Shown: piece after piece, positions 56,680-64,000 of the stretch | How the letters are laid out: every line of letters starts with the position of its first letter | Position numbering within the stretch: position 1 is the first letter of the stretch | NCBI RefSeq assembly: GCF_932526225.1 | Contig: NC_064039.1 | Location: 2,256,001 to 2,320,000 of the forward strand | Direction: 5' to 3' | Source of the DNA: Nematostella vectensis | Taxonomy: Eukaryota; Cnidaria; Anthozoa; Actiniaria; Edwardsiidae | Length of the DNA stretch: 64,000 nucleotides | Position numbers and translations under genes: made by a program | Notes under the pieces: model-generated | What the model was told of the DNA's origin: nothing | Databases searched by the model: none | The model's input: the letters and a program-made list of their open reading frames with translations, nothing else

Positions 56680-57279
56680 GTAATTTACCAAATTCAATTG
56701 AAAAGCTACCCCGAATCAGCTTAGAAAAGGATGTTCTCTCACACTTGATACTTTGCTGGGATAACAAAATGGCGGCTGAAAGGGGCCGTTTTAGCCCTCG
56801 GGGCTTAACAGATAACAGATCTTGTACGGAATCTCATGCAGCAATACCATAGTGTGCATTGTAGTGGTATTAGAGACTGGAGGAAGAAGGTCTATGGCAA
56901 CTTGGCGCCGTGGGGATTCCGTGATAGCCATCTCAAATCGAGACATCTGGTCGATTATACAGCAACGTTATTACGATGATTAGATCAGGGGCATGAGGAG
57001 CACTGACATGTTTGGCTCAAAACTGATTTGCGATCTTTTCAAATGACGCGTGCTTCTAGGTCGATCCATGTTATATGGTCGAGCTTGGGCTAGGCTTTAG
57101 ATGACGTAAATTAACGCCCATTATAAAGACAACAAAATCCGCTTTGATGACCACAAAACCCGCCTACTTGTCGAGTAATCGTATCGATCTTTTTCATATG
57201 CTTCCCATTACCCAGACAATAGGCTTAATGGGGCTCTTTAGAATAGCATATGCTATCTTCTTAATTTTAACAAAAAAAT

Positions 57280-57410
57280 ATATAGACAAGTCAGCCCATG
57301 AAGAAAATGTGAAATCTTTTAAGAAGCATGGCTGCGTTTTCATCGAGGGCGATTTTCGTGAAAGTATTGACATGAAGAGTGTATTCATTTTGTTAAATGT
57401 TGTAAGGCGC
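57280..57410 (+). pseudogene. Possible NmrA-like / NAD(P)-binding protein fragment
   Basis: Within an open frame, the stretch NVKSFKKHGCVFIEGDFRES plus IDMKSVF resembles the 'G..lveGDf.d...l' segment of NmrA/isoflavone-reductase-like proteins. The Rossmann GxxGxxG start is not found upstream, and no firm splice sites border it. It could be a gene remnant or chance. Confidence 0.25.
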
Positions 57411-58735
57411 ATATTTTTAATTTCTTGTGTAGTGTAGTGTAGTATAGTGTAGAATCAAATCATCGTCGAGTCGCATTCTGCCACGATCGGAATACTCCGT
57501 TTGATCTTCTAGATATATCCTGCCGTTTTCCCTATCCATTGCAATTTTTTGTTGATACAGTTTGATACGTAAGATATTCCAAGAGATCTTTAGAGTGTAG
57601 AAGTAACAATTCTGGTCTCCATTTTCCCATCTTTGTTCTTTTTCCCACCTGTCTTATTTCTGAACGTCACGGGTTTTTCGTCTTTTTTGCTTTATCATTT
57701 GCAAAAGACAATCCTTGACGCACGTAGAATGTACTTCCAATATCAACATCCCTTGTTGAACATTAGAACATGGGCTTTTAAGATGAAGGCAAATGATTTT
57801 TTCGCTTTCTTCTTGGAGACTCACAAAGTCTCATACTAAAGTAAAGTCCTTCACATAACTCATAGAGTAACGTTAAATACAAAATAACTACAAGGGCTTC
57901 AATCTCGAATCCTTCCATCCTTTTCTTGTCACATCCCCAAGTAGTAAATAAAAATATTCACATCAAGTGTGACTCTGAAGGAAAGTCATATTGCGATTTA
58001 CACCTAACACCTAGAGCAACGAGTCTTACGACCGATAAAGCAGAAATTGTCGTGTTTAATGTATTTTTAATCGCCTAACACAGTGATTATGGTTACGTTG
58101 TATCCGCCTTTCTTTATCTTGCCGCAGGAGGTAGTTAAAAAGCTTATCTGAGGTCAAACTTTGATTATAGGACATGACTAGAAGTGTTCAAGCTAACGCT
58201 CAGCGTTGTTGACTATGCAAGTTAATATGTTTGTTATCCCTAACCGTGCATAATGCTACATGGTTTATAATCATTTTAGTACAGGGAAATCATTAGCAGT
58301 ATCGACTAATCTTTTATTTATGAGTATTATCTTAAATTTTCTATTTTCCCCCATTTTTTTCTGCGTTATAGACGTTGTACTAAAGTGGAGTTTTATTTTT
58401 GTAGTAGGTACGTGTGTGTTAGGGGATTCTCTGAATGCTTTTGGTGAATCAAAAAAGAGAGCACATTAAGATCGAGAATATAACAGTTGGAAGAAGTAAC
58501 CGTCTCCAAGCTCGGATAACTTCACATTTTCCACTGCCGCCCCTGTGTGTCTAGACAATTATTATGATTCACTAGGAAACAGCAGGGGAGGGGAGGTTCG
58601 TAGTACAGGTATGAGTCGGCATGCTATTAACGAGATTCGTGGCTACGACAAAAAGGTCAATATTTTTTTCCGTGAAAAAATAAGAAGACTAAGTTGAATA
58701 ATAGCTCATTTATTCTTCTATGGTTAAGATAATCA

Positions 58736-58860
58736 TACCCTTGGTACCAAAGCCTCCAGACGTCTCTTGTCCAGTGACGCTCAGCCAAAATGCCTGCTTC
58801 GCTAGTCACTGGCATTTTGGCTTAGCGTCACTGGACGAGAGAAGTCTGGTACCCAGGGTA
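58736..58860. mobile_element. Fold-back MITE, 125 bp, 9-bp target duplication
   Basis: It begins TACCCTTGGTACC and ends GGTACCCAGGGTA. Arms of about 50 bp pair almost throughout (CTTGTCCAGTGACGCT...GCCAAAATGCC against GGCATTTTGGC...AGCGTCACTGGACGAG). The central loop is about 15 bases. AGATAATCA flanks both sides (58727-58735 and 58861-58869). Single-arm relatives occur near 19295 and 46932. Confidence 0.75.
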
Positions 58861-59262
58861 AGATAATCAGTGTTGCTATTGCCTTTCTATTGACATGATT
58901 GAAATACGAAACAAAGATTGATTCCTTCGGTCTCAAGATCACTCATGAATATGGAGATAAAAAAATTGAACCGTTTCTTCGATTCTAACAACATAGTTTT
59001 GGTTTTAATAATTGGGAAATGGGGACTGTGATTATCACATTGATGTGGGAAAGGACAACGGACCCTTACAAATCTCTTTTAGTGCCAAATGTTTCTGCAC
59101 ACAGGATCTGTCATTAAAGGGAAATTTCAGCAACCTTTTTAGTTGTGAAATTAATTGGCAAGACAGTTCAGGTTGATCACAATTTTGTGAAAGGAGTAAA
59201 CTCTTCTCTCTTCTTCATAGCCCTTCTTTCTCACTTCTCCCTCAACCAATTACTTTTCTTGT

Positions 59263-60621
59263 TCAGTATATACGTTTGTAAGTCCTACATGCGGCTTCTC
59301 TTTCGAATGGCGCGTCACTAGTAACTTCCAGTGAATTGTTTGCCACGAGTTCACAAACAAACGACCCTTCCAATTTATCAAGGTGAAAAGGCAAAGCAGA
59401 GCGAATATTTACCGCTGCGCACGCATCAAATTTAACGCACTCCGCTGCGCACTGATGCGCTCCTGTGACTGCAAGCACTTTAATGAAGCTCTCAGTCGGA
59501 ATGATACAGTCTAAGTTTGTTAAAGCGAAGAAGACACCTCGAGTTTCCTGTGTCGTCTTACAGGGCTGAAGTCCGCACTCGCGCGTTTCGGTGCCTTGGA
59601 GTGACTCTGGTGTACACACGTCACCTTTCTGACAGATCTTGGTCCGCGAGGATCTACCACCATCACAAGACTTGCTGCATGGCGACCATTCGCTCCATGT
59701 CACTGGAGGATAGAGTAAAATTAAATAGGTCTTAGTTAGTGGCATTTATCTCTCAGTACCGGTCTTGGTTATTACTTGGCACTGATTTGGTTCAATGATG
59801 TAATTGATGTTAAAAACTCTATACGACAAATTGAATTACGGCTTTCGTCAAGCCGGGTCGGCCATTCCAAAGTTCATAGAGAGTTGCAGTAAGTAAGTAA
59901 AAAGAATTAATAAACCATACCAATATCTATTACCAAGAGACCATAACATCATGGTCATTTGCTATTACCAAGAATATGCTTAGAACATGCCGGGCTCAGA
60001 TGGCAGCAAACTACTGTTTTTTTAGTGTGATGGGCTTTGATATGCAGAATCAAATTGTGTTCATAATAACAACATTACATATTATTGCTTTAAATCATTT
60101 GTGTAGTTGTCTTCCTAATAATTTACTTGGTATTATATTTTGATATGCACTAAAAATTTAAGAACATCGTTTATAACATTTTCAGCTGTAAAATGCTCTG
60201 AAAATAAGAACGGCCCAGAACTGAAAATAAGAGTGTAGTTATAATACAAATAAGAAACAATAATATTTAAGTTCGCTGTTATGAACACAATTTACTTCTG
60301 CATTTAAAAACTTATCACTCTAATAGAAAAAAAAAGTGCCTCGGGTCGTTCATCAGAATTAGATGAAATAACATGTTGAAAATTATTTTATAAAAAGGTT
60401 CTTATAAAAAAAAGAGTTCTTATTTTAACAGGAAAAATGTCCAAAACATCAAATTTTCCGTATTCCGATCATCTTACAGCTAGCGCCCGGCTATTTTTTG
60501 CATTGTTCTAAGGGTGGCCTCTTTACAAAGGTCGCGTAACATTAAGATTACCAGGCGAAGTTCGCGTGGGGTGACCTCTGTTCAGTATCGCCGAACCCAG
60601 CACAAATAACACCAAAAGCAT
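59263..60621 (-). CDS. Small secreted TSP1-PAN protein, two exons
   Basis: Exon 1 (60552-60621) starts at an ATG and encodes a signal peptide, MLLVLFVLGSAI, then ends at the donor CCTG|GTAATC. An alternative donor, CAGAG|GTCACC, keeps the same phase. Exon 2 (59263-59702) follows ACTCTATCCTCCAG. The phase-1 codon reads Val, and the frame runs to a TGA, giving 169 residues. It has a thrombospondin type 1 repeat at about 24-75 (TWSEWSPCSKSCDGG, RTKICQKGDVC, TRECGLQPC), with the WSxW and CSxTCG-like core. A PAN/Apple module follows at about 85-168 (GAHQCAAECVKFDACAAVNI, later FVCELV and EREAACRTY). Both modules act outside cells, in matrix or ligand binding. The exon design is the same as in the PAN gene at 28.9 kb. 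Confidence 0.75.
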
Positions 60622-61854
60622 TGTAGGGATAAACGCGCACTAGTTGACGAAGGCTTCAAAGGCAAGATTTAGGGAGGCTAGGCTTTGACTGCTGTCAGCA
60701 ACTATCCTATGTAATAAGAGTTGTAGACATAAGAACTTAACGCGTCTGAGCTTTTTGATTTATTTGATATATGTCTTTCATATTTTGCTACACTTTGTAA
60801 GCAATGTTGACCCTACTCTCGCGCCATTTCCTGAATGGGCGACAGATTGTCACATTGCGTTTTGAACTGAAAAAAAAAAAAAAAAAAAAGACGTAGCATC
60901 ATGCATTTAAAACAAAACGCGAAAACTATACTGAGACAATCTATTAAAAATGTAACATATAGTTTACTTGATATATGGCCAAATCTATAAAAAAAAACGA
61001 AGTTTGCAAAAACAGCGATACCTATGCTTTATCTATATTTCCTTGCTAGGATAAAGTAGTAATACGGTCAATAAGGCAATATCAAATTTGAATCGCACAT
61101 AAACTGCACGAAATATACGAAAGGTCTTTGGTGGAAGCAAACGATATTGGCATTATCAGTGACTCTATTTACCAAGGCCCAGTACATCTTTTTCTGCTGA
61201 CATTTTAGTCGGAAGACTATTGTTTCTCCGTCACTGGTTACATTCCCTAGCCAAGTTTTGATTGATATTGTTATATTCCATATTCGAGCTGCAACCCAAA
61301 TATGGAATATGAGAGGAACGCAGTAGCTCGGTACGGGCTCCAAGAGGAACTGGGTACGAATCCAGGTCAGGTTATCTTGTGATTTTTCGGATGTGAAACT
61401 TGACTGGTAACATTATAATCTAGAAAACTATTAGCTTGAGCTCCTTTAAAAAGTAGATTATATAGTAAAACAGAATATATTCACTGACATCCATGTATTG
61501 ATGTGGAGAATAAAAAGGCTTTAAAGTTTTGATATTGCTTACGTTTGATGTAAATGATAAACAGTCTCAGCGATCACGGTAGGTCGCATGGTTTGTTGCT
61601 AGCGAATTTCAGAAATTTGCGTAAATAGAAATTCGTGTTGAAATTTAAAAAATAATAATTGTAAAAAAAAAAAAGAACGCAAGGTAGTAAAGTTGGTTAT
61701 TGTTTTATTGTGGCTTATTATCTCACAAAGTGTAGTGTTTAGTAGGATACTTAGTCTATTATCGCTTCAACAACAGTAAAAAATGGGACCGCTGACACCT
61801 CGGGCCGGACCATTTATTCCTCGTGACCCTGTGTATCCACCATTTTAGCTATCA
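60622..61854. other. Non-coding stretch
   Basis: It holds an A run at 60870-60889 and otherwise AT-rich DNA. A 91-codon minus frame at 61068-61343 has no domain. Confidence 0.4.
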
Positions 61855-62014
61855 CAGGCGCTACACAGGGGGAGGTGCGCGCGCATTCCCTTTGGCGGCC
61901 AAAAGTGGGTCATTTCTTATGGCGAATCTTCAAATGCTAAGCTTTTTCCTGATAAAACCTATGACTGCGCACCCCCCCCCCCTCCCCCCTCAGTAAATCC
62001 TGGGTACGCGCCTG
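61855..62014. mobile_element. G-tract MITE, 160 bp, 5-bp target duplication
   Basis: It starts CAGGCGCTACACAGG, ends CCTGGGTACGCGCCTG, and is flanked by TATCA on both sides (61850-61854 and 62015-62019). The interior includes TTTGGCGGCCAAAAGTGGGTC and ACCTATGACTGCGCACC before a C run. The left end has three substitutions or so. Confidence 0.75.
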
Positions 62015-62954
62015 TATCACAAAGTGATGTGCATCTTTTTCTCTTTTTGTGGGGACGAAACCGACGACGCAAAACCCAGGCCCCAACTTGTAATACTTTA
62101 TTTCTATATTTTGGAAGCAGAAGTTAAAACAGCCGAACCCCTCTACGAAAACCAGAACTCCATACAATTTGTCTAAATCTTAATAAGTACACCCTGTTGA
62201 CCCTGGTCGTGCCTCACAATCCAAGATTTGCGCATCAGCACTTACGTCGCTTGCACAATTCAAAAGGTTAATCCAATTTTGTGTTGACCTTTTTTTTTTT
62301 CAACGCATGCTTTCATCATTTCTAATTTCACAGATTTACACAGCTTGCTTTTAGCGGCATAAAGCCAAAGAAAAATTTTAGGGAAAAGTTTCTTTTTTAC
62401 CTCACCCCATGGAGATTGGTCTTATTTTCATTTTATTTTCTTTTTAAGGTCAAAAAGTAAACAAAAGAAAGAAAACAAAACAGAAATAATGACATTTCGT
62501 GTATTCCGAGAAAGCGCTTGCCTTATTCTTAATAAAAACGCCCTGTTTGAGTATTAATTGATTTTTTCATTTAAACCCTCACAGTTTGATCTATTTCAGT
62601 GTCAGACAACGGCATTGCAACTGTTCTCCAAAAACAACAACAAAAATCCAAGAAAAATGCATTTGAAATAATAGCTTAGCACCCAGTATCATAACCCATG
62701 CTTTCGTTTCATCTATATTCATGATATCGCGGCCTAGCTTCTCAAAACACAACTTTTTCATTGAGGTTAATGGAATAACGTATAGCACATTGTTATTAAC
62801 GACTTAGATGTGTCCACCATGGCAATCTGTCAAGTATTAAAAGATGAAAAGGGACGTTCTGACGCACACCCGCTGTGCGTTAAGATTATTTTCCACTTGC
62901 GATTTGTGTGCCGTGATGTTGTCATGGTGCGCAGTTCCGTTTCAGAAAAACAGT

Positions 62955-63102
62955 GGGTCAGTACGCAGCTCTCACAAGCTGCAATTTGATTAGGCAAAGG
63001 AACAATATCCGCACCTCGACACAAAGAACGAGAAGAATAGAGACAAAAGAACTCCTTTGTGGAACAAAAATAATAGGAGACAAAGCAGCTGCGTACTTAC
63101 TC
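62955..63102 (-). mobile_element. 148-bp hAT-like MITE, second copy
   Basis: Inverted relative to 30331-30478 and the same length. It starts GGGTCAGTACGCAGCT and ends AGCTGCGTACTTACTC. The flanking 8-mers AAAACAGT and AATCAGTT are similar but not identical, so the duplication is decayed or offset. Confidence 0.75.
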
Positions 63103-63837
63103 AATCAGTTGCCATTTCCACAGTTACACCTGTCGTATACGGCACTGGAAAATACATTCGACAACTCTACTCAAACAAGCCGCTCTACCATTTTCCAATG
63201 TTTGATGATACCATGTTGAATTGATTTTGAAGAGACCTTAGAGAAGCTTATTGGAGTGTCTTGCAACAGTGGGAAATAGATTGGCTGTAAAAAAAAAAAA
63301 AAAAGATCGGATTCTCGGATAATAGACCGAAAGAATTGTATCAAAAGCGAACAATACCTGGGGGGTAACCGGGGGTTCTCTCAAGTCTGTTTACTTTTCA
63401 TCTTCTTGGACGGGGCAGCGTATGATGAGATGTGTCCATAAGGTAAGGCTTCACAAGCTCTTTGACAACCCACTCGCTGCACTTAAGCCACATTATTTAA
63501 CACAAATTATTAACAAAAAATAACACTTTAATTAGACACTTTTTGTACACAGCCCAGAGCTTGGTTTCTGGTAACAGGGATGTATTGCACGGCCAACCTC
63601 CTTCGTTGATATTAGCTATATTATGGAGTTAAATCAACACAAGGTTGAAGTTGTCTATGTTTCGCGGACGTTTTTGAGCATTCGCTCTTCACCAGAATCT
63701 ATCTTTTTATAAGTCCTTTATCCATGCGGATTTTTTATATCTGTGACGCGAAGAAAACACTGTTATACTCAGATGTTAATTAAACTCTTCAAGTTCTCGA
63801 AAACATTAAGCAATCGTCCTGATAGGACCGAGTATCG

Positions 63838-63930
63838 TGTTCAACCATTTGACGAATGAATATTTAAACCATTTGACGAATGAATATTACAACCATTTGA
63901 CGAATAAATATTTCAACCATTTGACGACTT
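63838..63930. repeat. Short tandem repeat, about 25-bp unit, four copies
   Basis: CAACCATTTGACGAATGAAT followed by ATTTA recurs four times with minor changes; the last copy is truncated. Confidence 0.85.
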
Positions 63931-64000
63931 AAACTTTCTGATTAACGGCGATGTTGGATTTAGCATGCTTTGGGTGTGGTTTTCCTAAAAGATATAGAAA

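Noticed and set aside
61290-61375. GGTACGAATCC with a TAGCTCGGTAC upstream, like tRNA B and A boxes
   Set aside because: The B box has a mismatch at a key base and no cloverleaf arms pair; weaker than the candidate at 49975-50065.

Overview
This 64 kb window is nuclear DNA from a multicellular animal. The genes are intron-rich with GT-AG introns, the intergenic DNA is AT-rich, there are many short repeats, and there are no bacterial operons. The mix of ancient single-copy genes, small secreted proteins built from PAN, TSP1 and sushi modules, a Penelope-like element with a GIY-YIG domain, and a Ty3/gypsy LTR element suggests a marine invertebrate. An anthozoan cnidarian such as a sea anemone is my best guess. 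That guess is inference; no marker in the window fixes the species.

Layout. 0-0.6 kb: one exon of a rhodopsin-like GPCR on the minus strand, with its 3' end and splice donor triplicated. 0.6-13 kb: mostly non-coding, with MITE-like repeats, a long AAAT microsatellite and one possible unidentified exon at 9.2-9.4 kb. 13-17.1 kb: a minus-strand secreted sushi-domain gene whose second exon lies between two large minisatellites. 17-23 kb: diverged repeats. 22.97-26.96 kb: a fold-back Penelope-like element made of two inverted, nearly identical copies flanked by a single 16-bp target-site duplication, with a hammerhead ribozyme in each copy. 27.6-27.97 kb: a 320-bp non-coding element with another hammerhead core, flanked by a 19-bp direct repeat.

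28.9-55.1 kb is a gene-dense core. In order it holds a small secreted PAN-domain gene (+), PSMD4/Rpn10 (-), a BTB-BACK gene (+), TAF11 (-) and SAAL1 (+). PSMD4/BTB and TAF11/SAAL1 are head-to-head pairs with short shared upstream regions, and BTB/TAF11 are tail-to-tail. A Ty3/gypsy element with 129-bp LTRs and a 5-bp target duplication sits antisense in SAAL1 intron 1. For all four conserved genes, and for the PAN and TSP1-PAN genes, the exon lengths I derived join in frame to a stop codon.

55-64 kb: non-coding DNA with several MITEs that have clear target duplications, plus a two-exon secreted TSP1-PAN gene (-) at 59.3-60.6 kb. The conserved genes serve protein degradation (PSMD4), transcription initiation (TAF11) and cell regulation (BTB, SAAL1). 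The secreted-module genes are probably lineage-specific. The most notable signals are the ribozyme-bearing retroelements and the repeated design of a signal-peptide exon, a phase-1 intron and a cysteine-rich module.
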